Notes: generated by a model from the sequence alone, not told the origin. DNA of 64,000 nt from Streptoalloteichus tenebrarius (GCF_024171885.1 NZ_JAMTCP010000003.1:266629-330628), one strand, 5' to 3'. Shown: positions 1 to 8,726, counted from the first letter of the stretch. Numbers and translations are program-made.

Positions 1-1
1 C

Positions 2-121
2 GCCGGGTGCACGGTGCTGGTGGTGCCGTGCGAGGTCCCGGTGGAGCCGGGTGAGCGGCGGGTGCTGCGGGACTCGCTCGTGGGTGTCGACCTCGACGAG
101 CTGGCCGCCCTGCTGTCCTGA
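2..121 (+). CDS. 3' end of an unknown protein (partial)
   Basis: The window opens inside a plus-strand reading frame that runs to a TGA at 119-121 and leaves about 39 codons. The visible tail includes VLVVPCEVPVEP and ends DLDELAALLS. It has ordinary high-GC actinobacterial codon use with G/C third positions. No domain can be assigned from so short a piece, and nothing upstream is available. It is treated as real because the frame is open from the window edge and ends just before an intergenic stretch. Confidence 0.45.
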   Translation, partial: AGCTVLVVPCEVPVEPGERRVLRDSLVGVDLDELAALLS

Positions 122-161
122 GCTGGTCGTTGCGGTTCCCGCCGGGGCACGTGATTCGTTC

Positions 162-191
162 GTCCACTGAGTACGAGTCCACTGAGTACGA
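162..191. repeat. two 15-bp direct repeats upstream of the pentapeptide-repeat gene
   Basis: The 15-mer gtccactgagtacga occurs twice head to tail (162-176 and 177-191) in the 248-bp space between the first gene and the pentapeptide-repeat gene. It could be a regulator site or a small minisatellite. No palindrome is evident within the unit. Confidence 0.7.
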
Positions 192-369
192 ACGGTGGCG
201 ACGCGGTCGCCGTGTGCGTTGGGGTTGGGGTCGGCCAGCGTCTGGGCGTGAGCGAGGACACCGCGCACGCCTTGTCCACTCTGGACGCTGTCCCGACGTC
301 GGGGAGAATGGGCGGTCTCGGAACGCCCGTGCCCAGGCGGCGTTCCCCTCAGCGAGGAGATCCCAGGCG

Positions 370-1203
370 TTGTCCGACAAGCGCGAAGCCCCCGCCCCCG
401 CCGGCGGCCGTCCCGATCTCCAGGCGGACTGCTCCCGCTGCTTCGGGCTCTGCTGCGTCGCGCTGCCCTTCGCCGCGTCGTCGGACTTCGCCGTCGACAA
501 GCCCGCCGGGACACCGTGCCGGAACCTGCTCGCGGACTTCCGCTGCGGCATCCACGACCACCTGCGCGACCGGGGGTTCCGGGGCTGCACCGTCTTCGAC
601 TGCTTCGGGGCGGGTCAGAAGGTCTCGCAGGTCACCTTCGGCGGGCGGAGCTGGCGCGACGAGCCGGGCACGGCCGGGCGGATGTTCTCGGTGTTCCCCG
701 TCATGCGCCAGCTCCACGAGCTGCTCTGGTACCTCACCGAGTCGCTGGACCTGCCGGCGGCCCGCCCCCTCCGCGGCGACCTCCAGCGCGCGCTGGACAC
801 GGTCGAACGGCACACCAGGGGGAGCGCGGAGTCACTGCTCAAGCTGGACGTGCCCGCCCTCAGGGCCGAGGTCAACGAGGTGCTGCTGCGCGTCAGCGAG
901 CTGGTGCGGGCGACGGTGCCCGGTCGGAGGAAGAACCACCGGGGCGCCGACCTGGTCGGGGCCAAACTGGCCGGGGTGAACCTGCGCGGCGCGAGCCTCC
1001 GCGGCGCCTACCTGATCGCCGCCGACCTGCGGCGGGCCGACCTCAGGTCCGCCGACCTGATCGGCGCGGACCTGAGGGACGCCGACCTGTCCGGCGCCGA
1101 CCTCACCGGGAGCATCTTCCTCACCCAGGCGCAGGTCAACGCGGCCAAGGGGGACGCGAAGACCCGGCTTCCCCAGGGCCTGCGCCGACCCGCGCACTGG
1201 TGA
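370..1203 (+). CDS. pentapeptide-repeat protein with Cys-rich N-terminal domain
   Basis: The protein has two parts. An N-terminal half of about 180 residues is rich in cysteine (CSRCFGLCC, then PCRNLLADFRCG and GFRGCTVFDCFG), suggesting metal binding or disulfides. The C-terminal third is a run of A(D/N)LxxA pentapeptide repeats (GADLVGAKLAGVNLRGA and on to about residue 255), a fold that builds a right-handed beta-helix. The open frame extends upstream to 130, but those residues are Arg-rich and low-complexity. The TTG at 370 is preceded by GAGGAGA (354-360) at good spacing, giving 277 residues. The pentapeptide family includes DNA mimics that protect gyrase, but many members have no known role. 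No transmembrane segment or signal peptide is seen. The function is not assigned. Confidence 0.85.
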   Translation: MSDKREAPAPAGGRPDLQADCSRCFGLCCVALPFAASSDFAVDKPAGTPCRNLLADFRCGIHDHLRDRGFRGCTVFDCFGAGQKVSQVTFGGRSWRDEPGTAGRMFSVFPVMRQLHELLWYLTESLDLPAARPLRGDLQRALDTVERHTRGSAESLLKLDVPALRAEVNEVLLRVSELVRATVPGRRKNHRGADLVGAKLAGVNLRGASLRGAYLIAADLRRADLRSADLIGADLRDADLSGADLTGSIFLTQAQVNAAKGDAKTRLPQGLRRPAHW

Positions 1204-1251
1204 CGGCGGTCCCTGTCCGCCGGACCACCGGGTCGCCCCCCGGTGCCCTCG

Positions 1252-1354
1252 GACGCGTCGTGCGCCTCGGCCACCTCGGACGCTCAGACGCGTCGGGCGC
1301 TCAGACGCGTCGGGTGCCCGGACACGTCGGGTGCCCGGCCGCGTCGTGCGCCTC
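1252..1354. repeat. 17-bp minisatellite, six degenerate units
   Basis: Six head-to-tail units of 17 bp (the first is 18) fill most of the gap between the pentapeptide-repeat gene and the convergent methyltransferase. The clearest are gacgcgtcgggcgctca (1287-1303), gacgcgtcgggtgcccg (1304-1320) and gacacgtcgggtgcccg (1321-1337). The last unit overlaps the methyltransferase stop codon, so the array touches coding sequence. Confidence 0.85.
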
Positions 1355-2366
1355 AGTCGACGGTGAACTCCAGCAGCGACCGGTACGGCGAGATCGTGTG
1401 GACCGAGCACAGGGTGAGGCCGGCGGCCGCGCCCAGCTCCGCCAGTTGCGGGGCGCTGCGCTCGCGCCCGCCGATGAACGTGAGCATCCGCAGGTCCATG
1501 GCGGTGCGGGGGAGCTGGTCGCCTCCGGCGTCGACGAGCCCCTCGACGAGGAGCACACGGCGGCCCGGCCCCGCCGCCTCGGCGCAGCGCCGCAGGATGG
1601 CGACGCTCCGCTCGTCGTCCCAGTCGTGGATGATCGACGACAGGACGTACACGTCCCCGCCGACCGGGAGGGCGTCGAAGAAGCTGCCCGGCGCGACCCG
1701 GCACCGGTCGGCGACGCCCGCCTCGGCGAACGCCCTGGCGGCGGCCTCGGCCGGGCCGGGGAGGTCGACCAGGGTCCCCCGCAGGGAGGGGTGCGCGGTG
1801 GCGAGCGCGACGAGCAGGGCTCCGTTGCCGCCCCCGACGTCCACGACGTGACCCACCCCGCCCCAGTCGTAGCCGGCCAGGATCGCGGCGGCCTCGGCGC
1901 GGATCTGCCCCGCCATGAGCGCGTCGAAGGACCCGGCCAGCCCCCGGTCGACCGCCAGGTCGTCCCAGAACCCCCGTCCGTACATCGCGGGGTAGGCCGG
2001 TCGTCCCGTCCGCACCACGTCGAGCAGCCGCACGAAGCTCAGGTCCGCGCGGCCGACCGCGCTGTCGACGTCCAGCCAGGCGCGCAGCCCCGCGCCGTCG
2101 CGCAGGCGTTCGCCCACCTCCGTCAGGGCGAACCCGCCGTCGGGTCGCTCGACGAGCAGTCCGGCCGTCACGAGGTGGCGCAGCAGCCGCCCCAGCGCGT
2201 CGGGGTGCGTCCGTGTCGCCTCGGCCAGCTCCGCCGCGGTGGTGCGGCCCTCGGCGATCCGGTCGGCCAGCCGCAGCGTGGCGGCCACCCTGATCGCCAT
2301 GGGCGTGATCACGTCGGACAGCTCCAGCAGGCGCTCCCCGGGAGCGTCATCAGCCATCGGTGGCAC
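1353..2366 (-). CDS. SAM-dependent O-methyltransferase (acetylserotonin/polyketide type)
   Basis: This is a 337-residue methyltransferase of the class whose N-terminal winged-helix dimerisation domain precedes a Rossmann SAM domain (the DmpM, TcmN and acetylserotonin O-methyltransferase group). Visible marks are the SAM loop VVDVGGGNG at about residues 174-182 and the SSIIHDWDD segment around 243-251, whose His is the usual catalytic base for deprotonating a phenolic or hydroxyl acceptor. These enzymes commonly decorate aromatic natural products, but no biosynthetic genes adjoin it, so the substrate is unknown. The GTG at 2366 and an in-frame ATG at 2357 are both possible starts. The gene diverges from hisE. 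Confidence 0.9.
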   Translation of the reverse strand: MPPMADDAPGERLLELSDVITPMAIRVAATLRLADRIAEGRTTAAELAEATRTHPDALGRLLRHLVTAGLLVERPDGGFALTEVGERLRDGAGLRAWLDVDSAVGRADLSFVRLLDVVRTGRPAYPAMYGRGFWDDLAVDRGLAGSFDALMAGQIRAEAAAILAGYDWGGVGHVVDVGGGNGALLVALATAHPSLRGTLVDLPGPAEAAARAFAEAGVADRCRVAPGSFFDALPVGGDVYVLSSIIHDWDDERSVAILRRCAEAAGPGRRVLLVEGLVDAGGDQLPRTAMDLRMLTFIGGRERSAPQLAELGAAAGLTLCSVHTISPYRSLLEFTVD

Positions 2367-2456
2367 GGTCCCATCAAATCAGGATCAGCTCGGCAAAGCA
2401 TCAACTCCCAGTAGTCGGAATCCGTCGAACAGGTGGCAACTGAGAGTGAAAATCGG

Positions 2457-2462
2457 TAGTGT
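2457..2462 (+). promoter_or_regulatory. possible -10 element ahead of hisE-hisG
   Basis: TAGTGT fits the actinobacterial TANNNT -10 pattern. It sits in the AT-richer part of the divergent space between the methyltransferase and hisE, about 160 bp before hisE. The -35 (TGGCAA at 2433-2438, 18-bp spacer) is weak. Confidence 0.35.
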
Positions 2463-2493
2463 CGGGTGATATGTGCTTTAGGAGGCGTGGGTG

Positions 2494-2556
2494 GTGACTA
2501 TCCGTAGTGTTCCGGCTCTTTTCCGGCCCGTGGCGTTCACCTGCTCGGAGCAGTGA
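2494..2556 (+). CDS. possible 20-residue upstream ORF before hisE
   Basis: A GTG at 2494 follows a strong ribosome-binding sequence (TAGGAGG near 2480-2486, about 8 nt away) and opens a 20-codon frame ending at TGA 2554-2556. The peptide reads [20 protein letters not shown]. It contains no histidine, so it is not a classical his leader peptide. The main support is the RBS. It may be a regulatory uORF or chance. Confidence 0.3.
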   Translation: MTIRSVPALFRPVAFTCSEQ

Positions 2557-2623
2557 CGGTGCGGCCGTCCAGAGGGTGGGCCGGCTGGGGTCCGGGGCGG
2601 GCGGGATGGGAGGATTCCTGGCC

Positions 2624-2887
2624 GTGAAGACGTTCGACGAGTTGTTCGCCGAGCTCACCGAGCGGGCCCGCACCCGCCCCGCCGGCTCCGGCACCGTCGC
2701 CGCGCTCGACGCCGGCGTGCACGCCCAGGGCAAGAAGGTGCTCGAGGAGGCCGGCGAGGTGTGGCTGGCCGCCGAGCACGAGTCCGACGAGCAGCTCGCG
2801 GAGGAGATCTCCCAGCTCCTCTACCGGGTGCAGGTCCTCATGCTCGGCCGCGGCCTCACCCTGGACGACGTCTACCGCTACCTGTGA
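2624..2887 (+). CDS. hisE: phosphoribosyl-ATP pyrophosphatase
   Basis: This enzyme of histidine biosynthesis step 2 hydrolyses phosphoribosyl-ATP to phosphoribosyl-AMP and pyrophosphate. The 87-residue product is the usual size for the stand-alone all-alpha MazG-like HisE. It carries the acidic metal-binding helix [14 protein letters not shown] and a second acidic helix [14 protein letters not shown]. The GTG at 2624 is chosen because GGGAGGA (2608-2614) sits at proper distance. An in-frame ATG at 2606 overlaps that RBS and would add LAV-type residues with no family support. hisG starts 61 bp downstream on the same strand, so the two are probably co-transcribed, as in other actinobacteria. 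Confidence 0.95.
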   Translation: MKTFDELFAELTERARTRPAGSGTVAALDAGVHAQGKKVLEEAGEVWLAAEHESDEQLAEEISQLLYRVQVLMLGRGLTLDDVYRYL

Positions 2888-2948
2888 GCCCCGGCTCCCG
2901 TCCGTGAGCCCCGGTTCCGAACCATCCCCCGACCTGGAGCGAACTGCC

Positions 2949-3794
2949 ATGCTGCGTGTCGCCGTGCCGAACAAGGGAACGCTGGCCCAACCGGCGTCCG
3001 AGATGCTCGTCGAGGCTGGCTACCGGCAGCGCCATGAGCAGCGCGACCTCACCGTGATCGACGACGTCAACGAGGTCGAGTTCTTCTTCCTGCGGCCCAA
3101 GGACATCGCGATCTACGTCGGCTCCGGCGAGCTGGACCTGGGCATCACCGGCCGCGACCTGTCGCTGGAGTCCGGGGCCCCGGTCGGCGAGCGGCTGGCC
3201 CTCGGCTTCGGCGGGTCGACCTTCCGCTACGCCGCGCCCGCCGGCCAGGACTGGAAGATCGGCGACCTGGAGGGCCGGAGGGTGGCCACCGCCTACCCGC
3301 GCCTGGTGCGCGGCGACCTGGCCCGGCACGGCGTGGACGCCGAGGTCATCCGGCTCGACGGCGCGGTGGAGATCTCCGTGCAGCTCGGCGTGGCCGACGC
3401 CATCGCCGACGTCGTGGGCTCCGGCCGCACCCTCCGCCAGCACGGGCTCGTCGCCTTCGGCGACCCGATCTGCCGGTCCCAGGCCGTGCTGATCGAGCGC
3501 GAGGGCGCGCCGGACTCGCCGGAGAAGGCGCAGATCACCGCCCGGCTCCAGGGCGTGGTGTTCGCCCAGCAGTACCTGATGCTCGACTACGACTGCCCCC
3601 GTCGGCTGCTCGACGCCGCCGTCGAGCTGACGCCGGGCCTGGAGTCGCCGACGGTGGCCCCGCTGGCCGACCCGGACTGGGTCGCCGTGCGGTCGATGGT
3701 GCTGCGCAAGGAGGCCAACGCCGTGATGGACCGGCTCGCGGCGCTGGGCGCCAAGGCCGTCCTCGCCTCCGACATCCGGTCCTGCCGCCTCTGA
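2949..3794 (+). CDS. hisG: ATP phosphoribosyltransferase
   Basis: This catalyses the first committed step of histidine synthesis, joining ATP and PRPP to give phosphoribosyl-ATP. At 281 residues it is the long form. Two periplasmic-binding-protein-like lobes (start [16 protein letters not shown]; phosphate-binding segment [16 protein letters not shown] around residues 150-165) are followed by a C-terminal ACT-like regulatory domain of about 70 residues, so feedback inhibition by histidine is expected. ATG 2949 matches the conserved N-terminus and has GGAGCGAACTGCC upstream. It follows hisE on the same strand. Confidence 0.97.
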   Translation: MLRVAVPNKGTLAQPASEMLVEAGYRQRHEQRDLTVIDDVNEVEFFFLRPKDIAIYVGSGELDLGITGRDLSLESGAPVGERLALGFGGSTFRYAAPAGQDWKIGDLEGRRVATAYPRLVRGDLARHGVDAEVIRLDGAVEISVQLGVADAIADVVGSGRTLRQHGLVAFGDPICRSQAVLIEREGAPDSPEKAQITARLQGVVFAQQYLMLDYDCPRRLLDAAVELTPGLESPTVAPLADPDWVAVRSMVLRKEANAVMDRLAALGAKAVLASDIRSCRL

Positions 3795-4102
3795 CCGCCC
3801 ACCGGAGGGCGTGATCGTCTCTCGGGCCCCGCGTCGTGTCGCCTCGGCGACGCCGCGCGGGGCCCTCGGCATTCGGCGGGCCGCTCGGCGCCGGAGGCTG
3901 GAGGTCGGGCGGGCGGAGGTCCGGCGGGCGGCGGCTGGACGGGCCGAGGCTGGACGGGCCGAGGCTGGACGGGCCGAGGCTGGACGGGCGGCGGCTGGAC
4001 GGGCCGAGGACTGCTGGGGCAGCGGGGCTTCTGGGATTGCTGGGGCTGCTGGTGCTCCTGGGACTCCTGCGGGAATCCGGGCGACGCGTGATACTCCGTT
4101 CG
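3795..4102. other. 308-bp gap between hisG and the CPBP protease gene
   Basis: The stretch holds a 15-bp minisatellite (3933-4007) and a following run that would read GLLGLLGLLVLLGLL in one frame (about 4020-4070). This frame is open into the downstream gene, but its repetitive content and the position of the conserved protease domain make it unlikely to be translated. No RNA gene was seen. Confidence 0.6.
3933..4007. repeat. 15-bp minisatellite, five units
   Basis: Five adjacent 15-bp units: ggctggacgggccga at 3933-3947, 3948-3962, 3963-3977 and 3993-4007, with a variant ending ggc at 3978-3992. They lie between hisG and the CPBP gene. The core ggctggacggg also recurs in the separate 37.4-kb array. 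Confidence 0.9.
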
Positions 4103-5110
4103 GTGACCGACCCCCACGGGCAACCATTCCGCCCGGCGACGCCCTCCCCGGCCGTCGGGGGCGTCACCGGAGATGGCGAACACGCCCGCCCCGCGCCGGG
4201 CGCGGGCTACGACCAGATGGCCCGGACCTCGCTCCACCGCTGGTGGCGGCCGCTCGTCGGCACACTGCTGATCGCGGTCGGCTGGATCACCGCGATGGTC
4301 GTCGTCATCGTGCTCGCGTCGGTCGTCGCCGCCCTCGCGGGGGTTCCGGTCCTGTTCGAGGCCGGCCACTGGTTCGGCGACCCGATCTGGGACACGGCCG
4401 TGGGCCTGCTGTCGATCGCGTCGGTCATCCCCGTCGTGTTCCTCGCAGCGGTGCTCGCGCAACGACGGCGGCCGGGAACGCTGTCGTCGGTGGTCGGGCG
4501 CGTGCGCTGGGGCTGGTTGATCCGCTGCGTGCTTGTCGCCGCGCCCGTGATGGTCGTCTCGCTGCTGCTGGTCGTGCTGCTCGCCACGCTCGTCGAGGGA
4601 GAACAGGCCGAGCAGGCCGCGGTGCGGTGGCCGGGGTGGCCGCGGTTCGCGGTGAGCGCGGCCGTGCTCGTCGTCGTGGTCCCGTTGCAGGCCGCCGGCG
4701 AGGAGTACCTGGCGCGGGGGTGGTTCATCCAGGCGTTCGGCGCGTGGTTCCGCACACCGTGGCCGGGCATCCTCGCCGGTGGCGTCGTCTTCGTGGCGCT
4801 GCACTCGGTCAGCCAGGTGTGGGGCGCGGCCGACCTCATGCTCTACGCCGTCGTGCTGGGCTGGCTCGCCGTCAGGACCGGCGGGCTGGAGGCCGGGATC
4901 GCCCTGCACGCCATGGGCAACCTCATGGTGTTCCTGCTCGCGGCCGCCGTCGGACAGCTCGGCCTCGACGGCTCGGCCGGCGACGCGCCCTGGTACCTCT
5001 TCGTCAGCAACCTCGTGATGCTGCCGCTCTACGCGTGGCTGGTCAGCACGTTGCACCGGGCGACAGGGCAGGCGCGGGTCGTTCCCGGACGTGACGAATC
5101 CGGACGCTGA
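4103..5110 (+). CDS. CPBP-family intramembrane metalloprotease (Abi/Rce1-like)
   Basis: This is a polytopic membrane protein of about 335 residues. After a short cytoplasmic start it has roughly eight hydrophobic segments. It carries the family motifs EEYLARGW (the EExxxR motif), FVALHS (the second histidine motif) and LHAMGN (the third). CPBP proteins are glutamic-type intramembrane proteases related to eukaryotic Rce1. Bacterial members often act in bacteriocin self-immunity or CAAX-like processing, but this substrate is unknown. GTG 4103 gives the family-like N-terminus; GTG 4088 is an alternative. The upstream open frame is repetitive and excluded. It converges on the RecB-like nuclease gene. 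Confidence 0.85.
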   Translation: MTDPHGQPFRPATPSPAVGGVTGDGEHARPAPGAGYDQMARTSLHRWWRPLVGTLLIAVGWITAMVVVIVLASVVAALAGVPVLFEAGHWFGDPIWDTAVGLLSIASVIPVVFLAAVLAQRRRPGTLSSVVGRVRWGWLIRCVLVAAPVMVVSLLLVVLLATLVEGEQAEQAAVRWPGWPRFAVSAAVLVVVVPLQAAGEEYLARGWFIQAFGAWFRTPWPGILAGGVVFVALHSVSQVWGAADLMLYAVVLGWLAVRTGGLEAGIALHAMGNLMVFLLAAAVGQLGLDGSAGDAPWYLFVSNLVMLPLYAWLVSTLHRATGQARVVPGRDESGR

Positions 5111-5208
5111 GCCCGCCCGTCGGGCCTCCTCACGGGCTGGAACGGGCCTGGCCGGGCTGGCCTTTCGTCACGCTGGTTCTCGTCAGCCACTCCCCGGGGT
5201 CGGCGGCT

Positions 5209-6132
5209 TCAGTCCGCGCGGTCCAGCACGGTCTCCACCCCCAGACCCAACGGGTCCGGCCAGCCCGGGTACTCCGGCGGCGTGCCCCCGAAGGCCGGGC
5301 AGAACGCCTTGTGGTCGCACCAGTCGCACAACCGGCTCGGGTTGGGGCGGAAGTCACCGGTGCGGCCGGCGCGCAGGATCGCGTCCCACATCGCCTCCAG
5401 CGTGCGCTCGAACCGGCGCAGCTCGCCCTCGTCCGGCGTGTAGGCCAGCGACTGGCGGTCCGCCAGGTACATCAGGCGGAGCTGACGCGGCACCACGCCC
5501 CGCGTCCGCCACAGCACCAGGGCGTAGAACTTCATCTGGAACAGCGCCTTGGCCTCGCCGATCTCCCTCGGCGCGGTTCCCGTCTTGTAGTCCACCACCC
5601 TGATCTCGCCGGTGGGGGCCACGTCGAGCCGGTCGATGTAACCGCGCAGCAGCACGCCCGAGGCCAGCTCGGCCTCCACCAGCAGCTCGCACGCCTCGGG
5701 CTCCAGCCGCCGGGGGTCCTCCAGCCCGAAGTAGTGGTCGAGCAGCCGGGTGGCCGAGGCCAGCCACTCCCTCAGCTCGGTGTCGGCGTCCTCGGCGTCG
5801 TCGAACAGCCCGGACAGCTCGGGGCGGCTGGCCAGCAGCTCCTGCCACGCCGGTTCGAGCAGGGCCCTCGCCTCGTCCGGCACCCGGCGCACCGCCGGCA
5901 GGGCGAAGAGCTTCTCCAGCACGGCGTGCACGACGGTGCCCCGGATCTGCGCGCGGGTGGGCTTCTCCGGCAGGCGGTCCACGGCGCGGAAGCGGTAGAG
6001 CAGCGGGCACTGCTTGAAGTCACTGGCCCGGGAGGGGGAGAGGGCCGGCCGGCGCGTCCGCCGCGGTCCCTCGTCGTCGACGCCGTTCCCGCTGTCCGTC
6101 GACGACAGGATCTCCCCGACCACATCAGCCAT
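5209..6132 (-). CDS. RecB-family PD-(D/E)XK exonuclease with probable Fe-S cluster
   Basis: A 307-residue single-domain nuclease related to the C-terminal nuclease of RecB/AddB and Cas4. The active-site strand is seen as VVDYKTG (the D...ExK arrangement), with LRGYIDRLD just before it and the QMKFYALVL helix after it. One cysteine near the start (FKQCPLLYRFR, about residue 42) and three near the end (LCDWCDHKAFC) make the spacing of a 4Fe-4S nuclease cluster. ATG 6132 is preferred over the upstream start at 6162, which adds only MSPRCPRVPS. A RecB-like protein stands next to trmI and hisG in Mycobacterium too (Rv2119), supporting orthology. It is a likely DNA-repair nuclease; its partner helicase is unknown. 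Confidence 0.9.
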   Translation of the reverse strand: MADVVGEILSSTDSGNGVDDEGPRRTRRPALSPSRASDFKQCPLLYRFRAVDRLPEKPTRAQIRGTVVHAVLEKLFALPAVRRVPDEARALLEPAWQELLASRPELSGLFDDAEDADTELREWLASATRLLDHYFGLEDPRRLEPEACELLVEAELASGVLLRGYIDRLDVAPTGEIRVVDYKTGTAPREIGEAKALFQMKFYALVLWRTRGVVPRQLRLMYLADRQSLAYTPDEGELRRFERTLEAMWDAILRAGRTGDFRPNPSRLCDWCDHKAFCPAFGGTPPEYPGWPDPLGLGVETVLDRAD

Positions 6133-6359
6133 GCTCGGCACCCTAGGGCACCGTGGCGACACTCCTGGCCGCCCCGGGGCCGGAGTGTGGTGCTCAGGAC
6201 ACCGGCGACCTGGCGGGGGAGGGGTTCGTGCGTGGTGTTCGCGGTGGTCCCCACCTGGTGTTCCTCCCGAACGGGTGAGCGGTGCCGCTCTTTCGTGAGT
6301 GAGGGCACGGCTGTCGCTGTCAACTGGTTTTGCCTGGGCTACGGGGGCGACGCCCCGAG

Positions 6360-6387
6360 TTATCCACAGGCCGTCGAGTTATCCACA
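6360..6387 (+). repeat. pair of DnaA-box-like sites, element copy A
   Basis: TTATCCACA occurs at 6360-6368 and again at 6379-6387, same orientation, 19 bp apart. This equals the strongest E. coli DnaA box and is close to the actinobacterial TTGTCCACA. The pair lies 38 bp before the 47-bp block, as at the other two copies (larger distance there). Confidence 0.85.
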
Positions 6388-6425
6388 GCTCGGCGTCATC
6401 GCCTGGTGACGGGGCGTGGTGGGCG

Positions 6426-6472
6426 GATAGGCTGGAGCGGGGCTCGCCCCCCAGGGCGGGTGGGGGCTGTCC
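6426..6472 (+). repeat. conserved 47-bp intergenic element, copy A
   Basis: The block begins gataggctgg and ends gggggctgtcc. It is identical over all 47 bp to 14744-14790 and matches the minus strand of 56525-56571 at 42 of 47 positions. It contains TAGGCT (6428-6433), a hairpin GGGG-CTCG-CCCC, and G-tracts GGG, GGG and GGGGG. Function unknown. Confidence 0.9.
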
Positions 6473-6569
6473 ACTGGGGTGGTTGGTGGAAGGCCGGTGA
6501 GGCGGGAGGAACCCCGCCGAGGGGTGGAGGCCCCGGTGTCGTGTCACGGCCATCCCACACCGGTCGTCC

Positions 6570-6575
6570 TACGCT
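6570..6575 (+). promoter_or_regulatory. -10 element of a probably leaderless site-2 protease mRNA
   Basis: TACGCT fits TANNNT and ends six bases before the GTG at 6582. No Shine-Dalgarno sequence precedes that codon, as expected when transcription starts at the start codon. Confidence 0.55.
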
Positions 6576-6581
6576 TTCGGG

Positions 6582-7715
6582 GTGCCCACCGCCAGCCGAT
6601 CGCCGCAGCCGACTCAGCCGGTCGGCGGACTGGTGCTGTGCCGGGTCTCCGGGGTTCCCGTCCTGCTCGCGCCGTCCTGGTGGCTCGGCGCGGCCGTGAT
6701 CGTCCTGCTGTACGTCCCGTTCGTGGAGCGGCTGCTGCCCGGCGTCGGGTTCGGGACCGCCGTCTTCCTCGCCGTGGCGTTCGCGCTGCTCCTCGGGGTC
6801 TCGGTGCTGTTGCACGAGCTGGGGCACTGCCTGGTGGCGCTGCGGCTCGGCCTTCCCGTGCACCGCGTGCGCCTCTACCTGCTCGGCGGGCTGACCGAGA
6901 TCGCCAGAACCCCCACCCGGCCCCGGCACGAGGGCGTGGTCGCGGCGGCCGGCCCCGCCGTCTCCGTGGTGCTCGCCGCCCTGCCGCTGGGCCTGTTCTT
7001 CCTGATCGAGCCGGGCCTCAGCCCGCTGCGCCTGCTCGTGCTCCAGACCGCCGTCGCCAACGGCCTGGTCGCCGTGTCCAACCTGCTGCCCGGCCTGCCC
7101 CTGGACGGCGGTCGGGTGCTGCGCGCCGCCGTGTGGGCGCTGACCGGCCGGCGCGGCGCGGGCACCAGGGCCGGGGTCGTCGGCGCGGGGCTGGTGGCCG
7201 CCGCCCTGGTCGCCTGGGCCGCCATGGGCCTGGCCGAGGGCGTGGAGGACCAGTGGCTCCGGCTGGGCGTGTGCGCCCTCATGGCCTGGTTCGTCGTCGT
7301 CGGCGCCGGAGCCGAGCTGGCGGCGGAGCAACGCCGCCGCTGGCCGGACGGATTGCTGCTGTCCGAGCTGGTCCGGCCCGTGCTGCAACTGCCGGCCGAG
7401 AGCCCCGTGGCCGACGCGCTGGCCGCCTCGGCCGGCCGGGGCGTGGTGCTCGTGCGGGCCGACGGGGTCGCCGCCGGCCTGCTCGACCAGCACGCCGCCG
7501 CCGAGCTGGCGGCCGTCACGCCGCTGGCCCCGGCCGAGCGCGCCGCCGAACCCATCCGGCCCGAGACGGTGCTGCTGGACTCCGAGCCCGGCGAGGAGGT
7601 CGCCGACCGCGTGGGCAGCACCCCGGCCTTCCAGTTCCTCGTGGTCGACGCCGAGGGCCGACCGGCGGGCGTGCTGCGCAGGGAGGACCTGCGCGCCGCG
7701 CTCAACCGCCGCTGA
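6582..7715 (+). CDS. site-2 protease family protein with CBS domains (Rip3-like)
   Basis: This is an M50 intramembrane zinc metalloprotease of 377 residues. The zinc-binding helix LLHELGHCL has its HExxH at residues 78-82, and the third ligand lies in NLLPGLPLDGGR (Asp at about 175). About six membrane segments span residues 25-245, and a cytoplasmic CBS pair follows (about 265-375). This layout matches the SpoIVFB-type group III site-2 proteases, of which mycobacterial Rip3 (Rv2625c) is an example. Such enzymes cut membrane-bound anti-sigma factors or similar regulators; the substrate here is unknown. The CBS pair suggests nucleotide control. The GTG start has no RBS but a -10 at 6570-6575. 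trmI follows 89 bp downstream. Confidence 0.92.
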   Translation: MPTASRSPQPTQPVGGLVLCRVSGVPVLLAPSWWLGAAVIVLLYVPFVERLLPGVGFGTAVFLAVAFALLLGVSVLLHELGHCLVALRLGLPVHRVRLYLLGGLTEIARTPTRPRHEGVVAAAGPAVSVVLAALPLGLFFLIEPGLSPLRLLVLQTAVANGLVAVSNLLPGLPLDGGRVLRAAVWALTGRRGAGTRAGVVGAGLVAAALVAWAAMGLAEGVEDQWLRLGVCALMAWFVVVGAGAELAAEQRRRWPDGLLLSELVRPVLQLPAESPVADALAASAGRGVVLVRADGVAAGLLDQHAAAELAAVTPLAPAERAAEPIRPETVLLDSEPGEEVADRVGSTPAFQFLVVDAEGRPAGVLRREDLRAALNRR

Positions 7716-7762
7716 CCCGGCCCCCGGGATTTCCTCCCCGCCCCGCTCGTCTGCGACGATGA

Positions 7763-8632
<870 letters not shown>

Positions 8633-8675
8633 ACGACCCCGACACCCGGCGACACCACGAGAGGCGACACGACGA

Positions 8676-8710
8676 GAACCGCCCGGCCACCAGGAGTGGC
8701 CGGGCGGTTC
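8676..8710. terminator. GC-rich hairpin between trmI and the convergent DUF gene
   Basis: Perfect 14-bp stem: gaaccgcccggcca (8676-8689) pairs with tggccgggcggttc (8697-8710) across a 7-nt loop. It lies between convergent genes, so it can serve both. No U-run follows, as is usual in these genomes. Confidence 0.85.
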
Positions 8711-8726
8711 GTGTGCGGGTCGCGGG

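Larger units (their letters stand above)
6133..6581. other. 449-bp divergent intergenic region with repeat element copy A
   Basis: This region lies between the divergent nuclease and site-2 protease genes. It holds two TTATCCACAG boxes (6360-6369 and 6379-6388), the conserved 47-bp block (6426-6472) and the leaderless promoter of the site-2 protease (6570-6575). No convincing coding frame is present. Confidence 0.7.

Noticed and set aside
6360-6387. Chromosome origin (oriC) because of DnaA-like boxes
   Set aside because: Only two boxes per site and none of dnaA, dnaN, parAB or rpmH nearby; the boxes recur at three sites with the 47-bp block.
6426-6472. 6C small RNA of actinobacteria
   Set aside because: The C6 run recalls 6C RNA, but that RNA is larger with two C-rich loops and normally single copy; this is a 47-bp three-copy element.
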